A DNA stretch of 64,000 bases from Saitoella complicata NRRL Y-17804 (lineage: Eukaryota > Ascomycota > Saitoellomycetes > Saitoellales > Saitoellaceae): NCBI RefSeq assembly GCF_001661265.1, contig NW_017567007.1, forward strand, positions 242,165-306,164, read 5' to 3'. The translations under genes were made by a program, and so were the position numbers. Positions 54,032 to 63,970 of the stretch are shown in pieces. The first letter of the stretch is position 1; each line of letters opens with the position of its first letter. The notes below the pieces were generated by a model that was not told the origin of the DNA, searched no databases, and saw only the letters and a list, made by a program, of their open reading frames with translations.

Positions 54032-55591
54032 TTACGCAGAGGTAACCTTCGCTCCCTTGACCCAATCGAGGTTACCCTCCCCACACTCCCCCCTAATCCT
54101 CCAAATCTCATCCACGAGCGCCGTCTGAAACGTCCCTGGTCCCTTGACATCATCCCTCTTCACCGCACGTTCCGCAGCAATACCATAAACAACACACCCC
54201 GCCACCGCCGCAACACACTTATCCTCCTCAACAGCCGCACAAGTAGCAATAACCGTCCCAAGCGTACACCCCGACCCCGTAATAAAACCCAACATCGCAT
54301 CCCCGTTGCTCACACAAAATGTTCGTTCACCATCTGACACGACATCCACGGCCCCACTCACGACAACCGTGTTCTGTTCCCGACGGGCGAGGGTGGAAGC
54401 GAGTTCCGCACGGGAGGCGGAGGAGGAGGAGTGGAGGCTGTCTACGCCGCGGGCATGTGCAGAGAGGCCGAGGAGGGCGCGGATTTCGGCTTCGTTGCCT
54501 TTGATAATGTCGCAATACCCACCCGCCAAAAACCCCGCCACGGTATCTTTCCTAAACTGCGTCGCTCCAGCACCCACTGGATCCAACAAAACAGGAGTCC
54601 CGGCGGTGTTTGCAATTCGTAGAGCCTCGAGCATGGCGACGGGGGATTCAGGGTGTGCGGTACCGATGTTGAGCAACAAGGCGCCGTTGATCTTTGCGAG
54701 GTCGGCAGCTTCCAGGGCGTTTTCGGACATGATTGGGGAGGCGCCGATGGCGAGGGATGCGTTCGCTTGGAGGTTTTTGGCGACGTTGTTGGTCATGTGG
54801 TGGACGAGTGGACCCTTCTTGCCAATTTGTGTGATGATCTGGGTGATCTTGGTGATGAGGGCGTCGCCAGGGTGGAGGAGGGAGGGGGAAGGAGGAGAGG
54901 GGATGAATGGGGCGGGGGTCTTGATGGACGTGAGAAGGGATTTGGCGGCGTCGTATGGGGTTGTAGAGGCCATGATCGCTGACACAATGGCAATACCTGA
55001 AATTGACTTTGTCCCCGTGCGACTCTGGAAAAAAAGGCGCTGGATATTGTAGTCCTTAATCCCACCGATCGCGACACATGGAATCTCATACCCAGCATTT
55101 TGTTCGATGTAGGAAAGAACTGTCCGGGCGCCCATTGTTCCGACGAGGGGTTTTGTGAGTTTCTTGGTGTTTGTGTCCCAGATTGGGCCAAGGCCAAAGT
55201 AATCTGCGCGGCCTGCGATACCAACTTTTGCTTCTTTTATAGAGCCGACAGAAATACCAATGATTGCATCAGGCCCAAGTAACCTTCTTACATCCTTGAG
55301 GTCCATATCGTCTTGCCCGACGTGGATTCCGTCTGCGCCAGATGCAAGGACAACGTCGACACGGTCGTTGATCAACAGAGGGACATTATATTCCCGAGTG
55401 ATCTCGAGTAGTTTCTTGGCCTTCTCGACGAAGAGCCCAGTGTCAGTCTTTTTTTCTCGGAGTTGGACGACGGTACAGCCGCCTTTGATGGCTTCCCGGA
55501 CATGGGTGTAGATATCTGAACCCTCAGGGATCATGTCCGGGTCTGTGACGAGGTAGAGGGACCAGTCAATCTTGGATTTGTCAATTGGCAT
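54032..55591 (-). CDS. THI6: Bifunctional thiamine-phosphate synthase / hydroxyethylthiazole kinase
   Basis: An intronless frame of 519 residues starting at the ATG 55591 (MPIDKSKIDWSLYLVTDPD). Residues ~1-225 are the ThiE part: GGCTVVQLREKKTDTG, VPLLINDRVDVVLASGADG, IHVGQDDM, YFGLGPIWDTNTKK and CVAIGGIKDYN. Residues ~255-519 are the ThiM part: VHHMTNNVAKNLQANASLAI, GASPIMSENA, VLLDPVGAGATQFRKDT, IIKGNEAEIRALLG and GSGCTLGTVIATCAAVE. The fusion is the normal fungal Thi6 arrangement. It phosphorylates hydroxyethylthiazole and couples it to HMP-PP to form thiamine phosphate. I saw no TPP-riboswitch-like intron in the leader. The gene is divergent from YND1, with 236 bp between ATGs. Confidence 0.96.
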   Translation of the reverse strand: MPIDKSKIDWSLYLVTDPDMIPEGSDIYTHVREAIKGGCTVVQLREKKTDTGLFVEKAKKLLEITREYNVPLLINDRVDVVLASGADGIHVGQDDMDLKDVRRLLGPDAIIGISVGSIKEAKVGIAGRADYFGLGPIWDTNTKKLTKPLVGTMGARTVLSYIEQNAGYEIPCVAIGGIKDYNIQRLFFQSRTGTKSISGIAIVSAIMASTTPYDAAKSLLTSIKTPAPFIPSPPSPSLLHPGDALITKITQIITQIGKKGPLVHHMTNNVAKNLQANASLAIGASPIMSENALEAADLAKINGALLLNIGTAHPESPVAMLEALRIANTAGTPVLLDPVGAGATQFRKDTVAGFLAGGYCDIIKGNEAEIRALLGLSAHARGVDSLHSSSSASRAELASTLARREQNTVVVSGAVDVVSDGERTFCVSNGDAMLGFITGSGCTLGTVIATCAAVEEDKCVAAVAGCVVYGIAAERAVKRDDVKGPGTFQTALVDEIWRIRGECGEGNLDWVKGAKVTSA

Positions 55592-55827
55592 GGCTGGTTG
55601 TTCGAGGAGGAGTGGTGAGCCGAATAAATCTGAGCGTGTGTGCGTGCCTGCCTGCCTCGACTTGCATCCGCGCTGGCCGTATCGCGCTCCAAGTGGCTTC
55701 GTACAAAGTGCTACACCAAAAGGCCCGCGGGTGCATTTATTCACCGTCGTGTTCAGCTGGTCCTGCTCGATTCCACCTTCGTTTTGCTGCCCCGTCCTGT
55801 ATATACGAGCCTGGCAACACTCAGTCA
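55592..55827. promoter_or_regulatory. Bidirectional promoter, THI6 / YND1
   Basis: 236 bp between the divergent ATGs. Frames from both genes stay open into this interval but start codons with family support are at 55591 and 55828. No TATA element is clear. Confidence 0.45.
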
Positions 55828-58101
55828 ATGGCCAACCTAACCATCCGCGCTCCTCCTCCTCCGAGAATAACGACGATTGCAACGACAACCCCAGCCGATC
55901 CAGACACCTCCTTCTTCAAGGGCAAAAAAGACAAAGAATGGGACAAAGGCCGGAAGTACGGTGTCGTATTCGACGCGGGCTCGAGTGGAACTCGCGTTCA
56001 AGTTTATTCCTGGCTCGATCCCACCGCGGCACGCGCGAAGGCAGATGAGGTTGCCTTGGCACAACTCCCCCGCGTGGAGAAAGGAGATCGCAAGGGAAAG
56101 AAATGGCAACTCAAAGTCCACCCCGGTATTTCGACCTTCGCACAGAACCCAGCAGAGGTGGGGACACACCTCGCCCCGCTGCTCGAACACGCTCTCTCAC
56201 TCATCCCACCCTCCAAAATCTCCGAAACGCCCATCTTCCTACTCGCGACCGCGGGGATGCGTTTATTGACACCAGAGCAACAGTCCGCGATCTTAGCCGA
56301 GACATGCGCATACACCCGCGCCCACACATCCTTCCTCCTCCCCGACTGCTCCTCACACATCCAAGTCATCCCCGGCGAAGTCGAGGCACTCTACGGCTGG
56401 CTCACAATCAACTACCTCCTCGATACCCTTTCCACCCCCCCTACCCCTCAAAACCAACACCCAACCTATGGGTTCTTGGATATGGGCGGCGCGAGCGCAC
56501 AGATTGCGTTTGCACCGAACGCGACGGAAGCGGAGAGGCATGATGATGATTTGTATTTGGTGCGGTTGAGGACTGTGGGGGGAGTGGGGAGGGAGTGGAG
56601 GGTGTTTGTGAGTACGTGGTTGGGGTTTGGGGCGAACGAGGCGCGGAGACGGCATCTTGAGGCTGTTGTTGGGTCGAGTAAGAATAAGGGTGGGGGGACG
56701 TATGCTGATCCATGTCTCCCGCCTGGTGCGCTTGACATAGAGACAGTCAACGGGAACACGATCACGTTGGAGGGCACGGGCCAATTCGAGAAATGCTTGA
56801 ACAGTCTACAGTCACTATTGGGCAAGGATGCGCCGTGTCCGGATTATCCGTGCTTGTTCAACGGCGTCCACGCCCCTCTCATCGATTTCGATATCAACCA
56901 TTTCCTCGGCGTGTCAGAATATTGGCACGCATCCGAAGATATCTTCGATATGGGCGGTGCGTACGATTATGTCACATACTCCTCCCGCGTCCAAACATTC
57001 TGCTCGAAACCCTGGACCGAGATCCTCACCACTCTAACAGCAGGGGGATATGGGAAAAAAGTCGATGAGGAGAGGTTGAAAGAGGCGTGTTTTAAAGCGG
57101 GATGGATGCTGGAGGTCTTACATGACGGAATTGGCGTACCACGTCTGCCCGTTGTCGAAGCGGGCCATAACGGGACGAAAGAGCTCGAGGAGGCGGCGGA
57201 GGGGAAGGGGTGGAGTGCGGATGCGTTTAGGAGTGTGGATAAGATTGATGGGACGGATGTTAGTTGGACGTTGGGGAGGATGGTCTTGTACGCCTCTTCT
57301 CAGGTTTCGCTGATTAGTAGTGTTGCTGGGGTGAAGGCGGTGGAGAAAGTGTCAGAGATGGTCGGGTTCGGACCTAATAAACCCCACGCAGAAGCCTTGT
57401 TCCAACCGGGCGGGGAGTACCTCCCACTTCTTCCCGCAAGGGTTCAAGCGGGACTGTTCACGGCGTCGTTTCGACATACGCATACCATCGCCGCTGCGTC
57501 GCTGTTCGTATTTGCGTTGTTTGTGGTTGTGATGTTGCTTATGATCGGGCCTGCGAGACGAGCGGCAATGATGAGGAGGGGGGTTAAGGAAGTACAGAAG
57601 AGAATCAAGTGGGGGGTCGGAGGAAGAAAGAGGGTTATGGATGCGCATGGGCAGTATGTCAGTGTTGGGACAGCCGAAGATATCGAGCTCGAAGAAGGGA
57701 GACGGGAGGCTGGGGTTAGTCCTGATCCGGAAATGGGGATGGGGTATGCTGTAGGGGAGCCAGGGAGGAGAGCGTCTGCGCCGAATATTCGGTCGTCGAG
57801 GGGGAGTGGGGTTAGTGCGAGTGTTCCCACCAGCCCCCGCTCATCACGGGTTAAGCGGACGGGAATCCTCACACCTCTTGGCTCCTCCTCGATATCAGCG
57901 GATCACACTGCACAGGAGAGCCAGAGCGCGACGAGCTTACCGTTGGGAGGGAGTAGCGCACATTTCGCGATGCGGAGTACGAGTAGCTTAAATTTACCTG
58001 GTGAGGGGATGGGGTTGGGTCTGGGAGGGAGGATTGGGAGGAGTGAGAGTCGGGCGAGGATGAGGAGTCGGGATCAGAGTTTGACGAGGGTGGATCTGTA
58101 A
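55828..58101 (+). CDS. YND1: Golgi apyrase, GDA1/CD39 family (Ynd1)
   Basis: An intronless frame of 757 residues. The five apyrase conserved regions are visible: DAGSSGTR at ~49, LATAGMRLL, GEVEALYGWLTINYLL, FLDMGGASAQIAF and SWTLGRMVLY. A single membrane helix follows (AAASLFVFALFVVVMLLMIG, about residues 550-575), with a long Ser/Gly/Arg-rich cytosolic tail. The lack of an N-terminal signal anchor and the C-terminal helix are typical of yeast Ynd1. This enzyme hydrolyses nucleoside di- and triphosphates in the Golgi lumen and so supports glycosylation by removing GDP/UDP. Cysteines in the LGKDAPCPDYPCLFNG region match the family. Confidence 0.94.
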   Translation: MANLTIRAPPPPRITTIATTTPADPDTSFFKGKKDKEWDKGRKYGVVFDAGSSGTRVQVYSWLDPTAARAKADEVALAQLPRVEKGDRKGKKWQLKVHPGISTFAQNPAEVGTHLAPLLEHALSLIPPSKISETPIFLLATAGMRLLTPEQQSAILAETCAYTRAHTSFLLPDCSSHIQVIPGEVEALYGWLTINYLLDTLSTPPTPQNQHPTYGFLDMGGASAQIAFAPNATEAERHDDDLYLVRLRTVGGVGREWRVFVSTWLGFGANEARRRHLEAVVGSSKNKGGGTYADPCLPPGALDIETVNGNTITLEGTGQFEKCLNSLQSLLGKDAPCPDYPCLFNGVHAPLIDFDINHFLGVSEYWHASEDIFDMGGAYDYVTYSSRVQTFCSKPWTEILTTLTAGGYGKKVDEERLKEACFKAGWMLEVLHDGIGVPRLPVVEAGHNGTKELEEAAEGKGWSADAFRSVDKIDGTDVSWTLGRMVLYASSQVSLISSVAGVKAVEKVSEMVGFGPNKPHAEALFQPGGEYLPLLPARVQAGLFTASFRHTHTIAAASLFVFALFVVVMLLMIGPARRAAMMRRGVKEVQKRIKWGVGGRKRVMDAHGQYVSVGTAEDIELEEGRREAGVSPDPEMGMGYAVGEPGRRASAPNIRSSRGSGVSASVPTSPRSSRVKRTGILTPLGSSSISADHTAQESQSATSLPLGGSSAHFAMRSTSSLNLPGEGMGLGLGGRIGRSESRARMRSRDQSLTRVDL

Positions 58102-58630
58102 ACATCTTCTTCTAATCCAGCCTCATTCAATTACATGCCTGAAATGTCGGAACTCCCACTTATAACACATGTCTAATAACAACCACCCGCCCCGAAGAAT
58201 GCTCAACATACGTGATATAATGGTTTCCTCGCCCTCCTCAGGCAGCACCGTAGTTGACTGACTGAACCTCCCGAAGCGAAGCGGCCTCAACGGAGATTGA
58301 ACGGACGCTAGTGATATGCAATTGCCCAATTGGGTAATCGGCGGCTTTCAAGCGGGTAACGTAGACAATCCGAAACTTAAACTTGGAGGATAAGGCGTAT
58401 TGTGACGGCAAGGACGTGTCTGGAAATAGGGATTTGAGGGGCTATGAGTACGGACGGGGGGTGATCGAGATAATTGATACTTAGGGCGTTGAGGGAGGGG
58501 GTACCACATAGTGCGAGACGGTTTTATTTGGAGAGGTTGGCGGCGGAGGTAATGTAGATTGCGAAGCAGATATAGACATGAGGTAGTAGGTATAGATGAT
58601 GGTATATTTGTAGTATTTTTCTGATAGAAT
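58102..58630. other. Intergenic between convergent genes
   Basis: About 530 bp between the stops of YND1 (plus) and DHODH (minus). No supported gene. Presumably two 3' UTRs. Confidence 0.4.
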
Positions 58631-60007
58631 CTATGCAAGAGCGAGCACAGGAGCGTTCTCAGTACCGATAATATCAACCCATCTCTGTCCACCCAACTCC
58701 TCCAAAATCTCATCCTTGATCTTTCGTGGGAGGCCAGGACCTTCGTATCCGAATGCAGTGTAAACCTGAACCAACGACGCACCAGCACGAGCGAACTCCA
58801 CTGCGTCCTTTCCGTTCGAGATACCTCCGGCACCGATGATGGTGATCTCCTTAGGCAAGTGACGGCGAAGGGTTCGGAGAGCGGTGAGGGCAAGGGGTTT
58901 CACGGGGGGTCCGGAGAGACCGCCGATTTCCTCGACGTAGCGGTGGTGGATGAGGTGTGATGGGCGGGAGATAGTGGTGTTTGATACGATGACACCATCG
59001 ACCTTGGATTCCTTCACGGCCCACGCGATATCCTCGATATCGCTCTCGGTTAAATCAGGGGCGATCTTGACACACACTCGAGGGTTGGGCTCGGCCAGTT
59101 TCTCACGCTCGGAGACGACGGCTGTGAGGAGTGATGCCAACATTTCCTTCTTCTGGAGGGATCGGAGGCCTGGGGTGTTGGGTGAGGAGACGTTGATGAC
59201 CAAGATATCAGCAAAGGCGCCGAGGGCTCTGACGCCCTTGACGTAATCCTCGATCTCCTCGCCTGTCTTGTTCTTGCCGAGGTTGACACCAAGCACCTTT
59301 CCGGGTCTCAAGGAGCGAGGCTGACCCGCCGCGTCGGCGACTGCGGCGCCGTCGGGGAATTGAGAGAGAAGGTTGTAGGGCGATGGGAAAGTGTCGATCA
59401 CCCACTTCCTCACGCGATCCCGGAGACGACGCGCAACGGCTTCGTGACCGTCAGAGTTGAAGCCGTAACGGTTAATCACAGCTTTATCGTCTGGTAATCT
59501 GAAGAATCTGGGAAGTGGGTTTCCCGGCTGTGGAAGTGGTGTCACGGATCCGATCTCAACGTAGGAGAAGCCGAGGTCGAAAAGTCCGTCAATAGCTTCG
59601 GCTTGTTTGTCGAAGCCTGCGGCCATGGAGACGGGGGAAGAGAATTTCTTGCCGAATGCCTCGACAGCCAATCGCTCATCGTCGGAGACGCGGTCGAAGG
59701 GACCGATTCCCATACCCAAACCCTTGATCGCGAGCCAGTGTCCCTGTTCGGGGTCAGTGGTGAGGTGGAGGATTGGCATAGCCGCATAGCGCCAAAGAGC
59801 GGATCGGGAATCTGTTGCGTAGAATGCACCGACACCGAGACCGGCAAGGGTGAGAACTCCGTACGCGGCGTTGCGGGCACGAGTGAATGGGGTAGAGGGA
59901 CGGGTTGCACGGCCGAAAAGGGTGCGCTGACTGATTCGCTGGGTTGTGCGAGCGGTGGATGCGATTGACACCCGGAAGAGGGCTCTGAAGGCCCGCGGGG
60001 AGGACAT
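58631..60007 (-). CDS. Dihydroorotate dehydrogenase, mitochondrial class 2
   Basis: An intronless frame of 458 residues. The N-terminus is an Arg/Ser-rich presequence (SSPRAFRALFRVSIASTART) followed by one membrane helix (AAYGVLTLAGLGVGAFYA). This places the enzyme at the mitochondrial inner membrane with ubiquinone as acceptor. Core motifs are MAAGFDKQAEAIDGLFDLG, FSYVEIGSVTPLPQPGNPLP, NRYGFNSDGHE, INVSSPNTPGLRSLQ, VSNTTISRP and IIGAGGISNGKDA. It performs the fourth step of UMP synthesis. Many filamentous fungi have this type, unlike the cytosolic fumarate-linked enzyme of S. cerevisiae. It is head-to-head with RPC5. Confidence 0.96.
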   Translation of the reverse strand: MSSPRAFRALFRVSIASTARTTQRISQRTLFGRATRPSTPFTRARNAAYGVLTLAGLGVGAFYATDSRSALWRYAAMPILHLTTDPEQGHWLAIKGLGMGIGPFDRVSDDERLAVEAFGKKFSSPVSMAAGFDKQAEAIDGLFDLGFSYVEIGSVTPLPQPGNPLPRFFRLPDDKAVINRYGFNSDGHEAVARRLRDRVRKWVIDTFPSPYNLLSQFPDGAAVADAAGQPRSLRPGKVLGVNLGKNKTGEEIEDYVKGVRALGAFADILVINVSSPNTPGLRSLQKKEMLASLLTAVVSEREKLAEPNPRVCVKIAPDLTESDIEDIAWAVKESKVDGVIVSNTTISRPSHLIHHRYVEEIGGLSGPPVKPLALTALRTLRRHLPKEITIIGAGGISNGKDAVEFARAGASLVQVYTAFGYEGPGLPRKIKDEILEELGGQRWVDIIGTENAPVLALA

Positions 60008-60343
60008 TGTGGTGGGGCTGTAACGAAGATGTGCGATTGCTGGTTTCGGTGAAGCATGTCGTGAATCCGGGGTGCCGCCAACCAAAAAAGTCTCTGCAAA
60101 GAAGCAAGGAATCGGACGAAATCTATGATATTTGAGAAGCATAATCTTCGTGTAATCTGTTTGTCTTGCACCCACCAAAGTCTTATCGGTGTGCCAACCC
60201 TTATCGTACGAACTCGGCAGGTCAAAGTTCGTCGTTACAAACAGAACACACCAAAATCAACCCGAGCATCCCCAGGGCCAGCGCATCCTATTTTCCTGCG
60301 TTACCAAATCCAGACCATCTAAGAACCCGTCGGATCTACCCTC
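60008..60343. promoter_or_regulatory. Bidirectional promoter, DHODH / RPC5
   Basis: 336 bp between the divergent ATGs at 60007 (minus) and 60344 (plus). No TATA box or other gene. Confidence 0.45.
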
Positions 60344-61429
60344 ATGTCGCTTTTCAACCCTCTCAGTGACTCCGAGGATGAGGAGATGGAAGTTGGAGTC
60401 CAGCTTCCTCAGGAACACATCGATGAAGACATGAGCATCGGCAATGACCAGATGGCTGAGCAGCCTGAGGATCCTATCCCTCCAATGATGGCCCAGGACA
60501 TCAGCATGCATGAAGCGGACGCTGGTACCGGGCCAGTACACGCCGAGGACCTACAAGAACACCACGAGGAAGAACCCTCAGACGAGGAGGAGGAGGAGGA
60601 GGAGGAAGAAGAAGACGACGATGATCCAGTCGTCAAGACTTACGACATCTACACCACCGACCGCCTGAATGAGCACCTCTACCTCTTCCAATACCCCACC
60701 CGCCCTAACACCCGCCCTCTAACAACCTCCCGCAACTCCGAACCACTCTCCGCAAAGATCAAGCCTCGTGCCGGCATGATCGAAGTCGACGTCCCCATCG
60801 CTCTCGAAAAATACTATGACGAGGACCGTGGACGTGAGTTGGGACAAGCACTCGAGGAAGGACAGGGGTTCGAGAGTGGAGAGGGGAGGTTGTTGGACCG
60901 CCAGATTTTCGGCGCACGGATACAGAATAACTGGGGAAACTATATGGTTGGTGTATTACGAGGAGAAGAGCTACATTTGAGTCCGGTGAAGAGTGTGGTA
61001 CAGTTGAAACAGACGTACAACTATGTCGACAAACTCGACACCCTCGCCAAAGCCCAAAAGAAGACCGAAGGACCTGCTGCTCCTACAGCTGGACCCCGAG
61101 CAGTAACGGTCACCGCAAAGGCCGCAAGCTCAGAAGGCCCACAAATCGACTCTAACCTCGCCGCCAAACGGCTCGCGGAAGAAGACAGCTGGGTCCGTCT
61201 AAAATGGCACGACGTCGCAGACCCGGAATCAATCAACGTCAGTGGGAACTTGGTACAACCTCCAGTTGCAGAGGGAGAGGACGGCCTGGGTAGGAAGCCG
61301 TTGAAGTGTGTGACGAGTGTTGGGGAGTATTTGACGATGTTGAGTGCGCCGAAGACGCAGGTGGAGGGGGAGTTGCAGATGAACGCGAAGCCGGCCAGAA
61401 AGATTTCTGCTCCAGTGAAGAAGGAGTAG
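60344..61429 (+). CDS. RPC37: RNA polymerase III subunit RPC5 / Rpc37
   Basis: An intronless frame of 361 residues. It starts MSLFNPLSDSEDEE and has a very acidic N-terminus, including a run of ten Glu and four Asp encoded by a GAG/GAC repeat at 60584-60625. The conserved core begins VVKTYDIYTTDRLNEHLYLF. It continues with QYPTRPNTRPL, KIKPRAGMIEVDVPI, FGARIQNNWGNYMVGVLRG, and ELHLSPVKSVVQLKQTYNYV, the signature of POLR3E/Rpc37 N-terminal regions. Rpc37 pairs with Rpc53 and is needed for Pol III termination and initiation at tRNA and 5S genes. The protein is short, as in yeasts (282), without the long animal C-terminal extension. Confidence 0.92.
   Translation: MSLFNPLSDSEDEEMEVGVQLPQEHIDEDMSIGNDQMAEQPEDPIPPMMAQDISMHEADAGTGPVHAEDLQEHHEEEPSDEEEEEEEEEEDDDDPVVKTYDIYTTDRLNEHLYLFQYPTRPNTRPLTTSRNSEPLSAKIKPRAGMIEVDVPIALEKYYDEDRGRELGQALEEGQGFESGEGRLLDRQIFGARIQNNWGNYMVGVLRGEELHLSPVKSVVQLKQTYNYVDKLDTLAKAQKKTEGPAAPTAGPRAVTVTAKAASSEGPQIDSNLAAKRLAEEDSWVRLKWHDVADPESINVSGNLVQPPVAEGEDGLGRKPLKCVTSVGEYLTMLSAPKTQVEGELQMNAKPARKISAPVKKE
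60584..60625 (+). repeat. Coding GAG/GAC trinucleotide repeat
   Basis: A near-perfect triplet run within RPC5 coding for ten Glu then four Asp. Such runs are prone to length change between strains. Confidence 0.7.
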
Positions 61430-61993
61430 GGTGGATTCGTGACGATAAGCAAAAGACGGACGAGTGAAGCTTGTCGACATCAAGAATGTGAAGGGAGAAG
61501 AACAGCCATGGGAAGAGATCTCGACGAGTAGAGGGATCCGGAGAAGGAGGAGTGGGGATGCGTTGTGAATGTCGTTAAGTCGTAGGAAAGGAAGTAACTT
61601 CTTACGAAAACGAGCATTACCAGACATTGAAGATCATATAAGTACAATTTATCTTGTGGGTTGTGGTTACCCGTGAGGTGTCAAAGTTGTCCCTAACGCT
61701 CGGCGGGCCTTCTCACGCGCATGCCATACAGTGAAGGCCCAACCGCATGAACAAGTAGGGTAGTATGAGGCAAAGCTGAAGACGACGGCCTCGAAAAGAC
61801 TCGAGAAACATTGCTGCCCCATAAAAGATTTGCAGATGCAGATGCTGCTCTCCAAGTCCTTGAAGACCCACCCTCAACTCCTTTCGCACGGCCCTTGCTC
61901 GATGATGTCGCTCGCACCGGCCCGCAGTGCGCTGCAGCGCCTGAACGTACGACGAACGCGTACGACGTCGAAGACAAATACGTCGCAATTGCA
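61430..61993. other. Intergenic, UBA2 5' flank
   Basis: About 560 bp between RPC5 and UBA2, both plus-strand. No family-supported frame and no clear TATA element. It should hold the RPC5 3' UTR and the UBA2 promoter. Confidence 0.4.
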
Positions 61994-63970
61994 ATGAGCC
62001 GATATTCACATTTAGAAAAGTCGCTGCCGACATTGAGCGAGAAGATCAAGACCTCAAAGGTCCTATCATTAAGCATTCTCGACGTGCGCTGGCTGATCGA
62101 CTCGTGAGCAGGTCTTGATGGTCGGCGCGGGCGGCATTGGGTGTGAGCTGTTGAAGAATTTAACATTGACTGGTTTTGGAGAAATTCACATGGTTTGTGT
62201 TGTTTCGCTGTTTGCAGCGTCCCGTGCTGATTTGGTGGTGGGATAGGTTGACCTCGATACCATCGATCTTTCAAATCTGAATCGCCAATTCCTCTTCAGA
62301 AAAGAACACATCAAGAGGTCGAAAGCATTGGTAGGACTACGCAAACGCTCTCATAAGATAGCGTGTCTAACATTCTCACTCAGGTTGCCAAAGAATCCGC
62401 AGCGAAGTTCAACCCAGATGTCAAACTCGTCGCACACCACGCCAATATCAAGGATCCCGAATTCTCCGTGTCCTGGTTCGCATCTTTCGACATCGTCTTC
62501 AACGCTCTCGACAACCTCGACGCACGCCGCTACGTAAACCAGATGTGTCTCGCCGCCGACGTACCCTTAATCGAATCCGGCACCACCGGATTCCTCGGAC
62601 AAGTCCAGGTTATCAAGGGAGGGAAGACGGAGTGCTACGACTGTAACCCGAAAGAAGTACCTAAGAGTTTTCCGGTGTGTACGATCCGTAGTACGCCGTC
62701 CCAGCCGATCCATTGTATTGTATGGGCAAAATCATATCTCTTCCCGCAGCTGTTCGGGTTAGATGAGGAGGATGCGGGAGATGTTACACATACCGATGAA
62801 GACAACAAGGAAGAAGTGAAAACACTCCGTGCGGAAGCAGAACAACTTAAACGGATTCGAGAGAGCATGGGTACGGACGGGTTCGCGAGGATGGTATGGG
62901 AAAAGGTGTTTGAGAAGGATGTGGAGCGGTTACGGGGGATGGAAGATATGTGGAAACACAGGGAGAAGCCGCATGTACTCAAATATGATGATCTGGGCGC
63001 TAAAGTTGCAGAGGGCGAAGAGCTTGCCAAGCATGATCAGAAGGTCTGGGACGCAGAGGAGAGTTTCGCAGTCTTCATCGACTCCCTCAACCGCCTCTCA
63101 ACCCGCCTCACCGCACTCCAGAAGGCTGGTAAGGAAGGCAGCCCACCTCCCATCCTCTCTTTCGACAAAGACGACACGGACACCCTCGACTTCGTCGCCG
63201 CCGCCTCAAACATCCGTTCCCTCATCTTCCACATACCCACCAAATCCAAATTCGAGATCAAGCAAATGGCAGGTAACATCATCCCCGCCATCGCTACCAC
63301 GAATGCGATCGTTGCGGGCGTTTGCGTGTTGCAGGCGTTCAAGGTGTTAAAAGGAAAGTGGGACGAGGCGCGGATGGTGTTTCTGAGTAGGAGGGCGGAG
63401 AGGGCGTTTAATTCCGAACCGTTGCGACCACCTAATTCGGTTTGTGAGGTTTGTGCTGTTGGGCGAGCTTCGATCAATGTTAATTTGGAGCGAACGACGA
63501 TTGAGCAACTCGTGTCATATCTGACGGGTCCTCTGGGGTATGGCGAGGAAATCAGTATCATGACGGATAAGCTGCTGTATGATGTCGATTTCGATGATAA
63601 CCTTGAGAGAACGTTGGGGGAGATGGGAATCACTGATGGGACATTTTTGACTGTCGTGGACGAGAACGACGCGGACGACGATTATGAAACGCGACAGAAT
63701 CTCGTTCTTAACGTCGCCAATTCGCCGGAAGAGGAGCCTCAGGTGCAGCCGGCGGATTGCTCTATTCCACGGAAACCAAAACCAGCACCCATGGCACAGG
63801 AGAACGACTCTATCCCCGCAGATGTTAACCCAAAGAAGCGATCGCTGGAGAGTGATGATCATCAAGATGATATCAGGAAGCGCGGGCGCGTGGCGGAAGA
63901 GGATGGTGTCGTCAGGGCTACGGAGACGATTGTGATTGAAGACGATGATGGTGTTATCACTCTGGATTAG
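61994..63970 (+). CDS. UBA2: SUMO-activating enzyme subunit Uba2
   Basis: Four exons (61994-62059, 62112-62192, 62247-62330, 62384-63970) with introns of 52, 54 and 53 nt give 605 residues. The nucleotide-binding motif [17 protein letters not shown] opens exon 2. [34 protein letters not shown] and [14 protein letters not shown] follow. The catalytic cysteine sits in [20 protein letters not shown]. Two zinc Cys pairs are seen (YDCNP with VCEVCAVG). The C-terminus has basic nuclear-signal patches (NPKKRS, RKRGR) and ends [15 protein letters not shown], a good SUMO-interacting motif (IVIEDDD). With Aos1 it adenylates and thioesterifies SUMO in the nucleus. The frame closes inside the window, leaving 30 bp to the edge. 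Confidence 0.97.

Noticed and set aside
54032-55591. TPP riboswitch in the THI6 leader
   Set aside because: No intron or conserved TPP-aptamer-like sequence was seen between 55592 and 55827.
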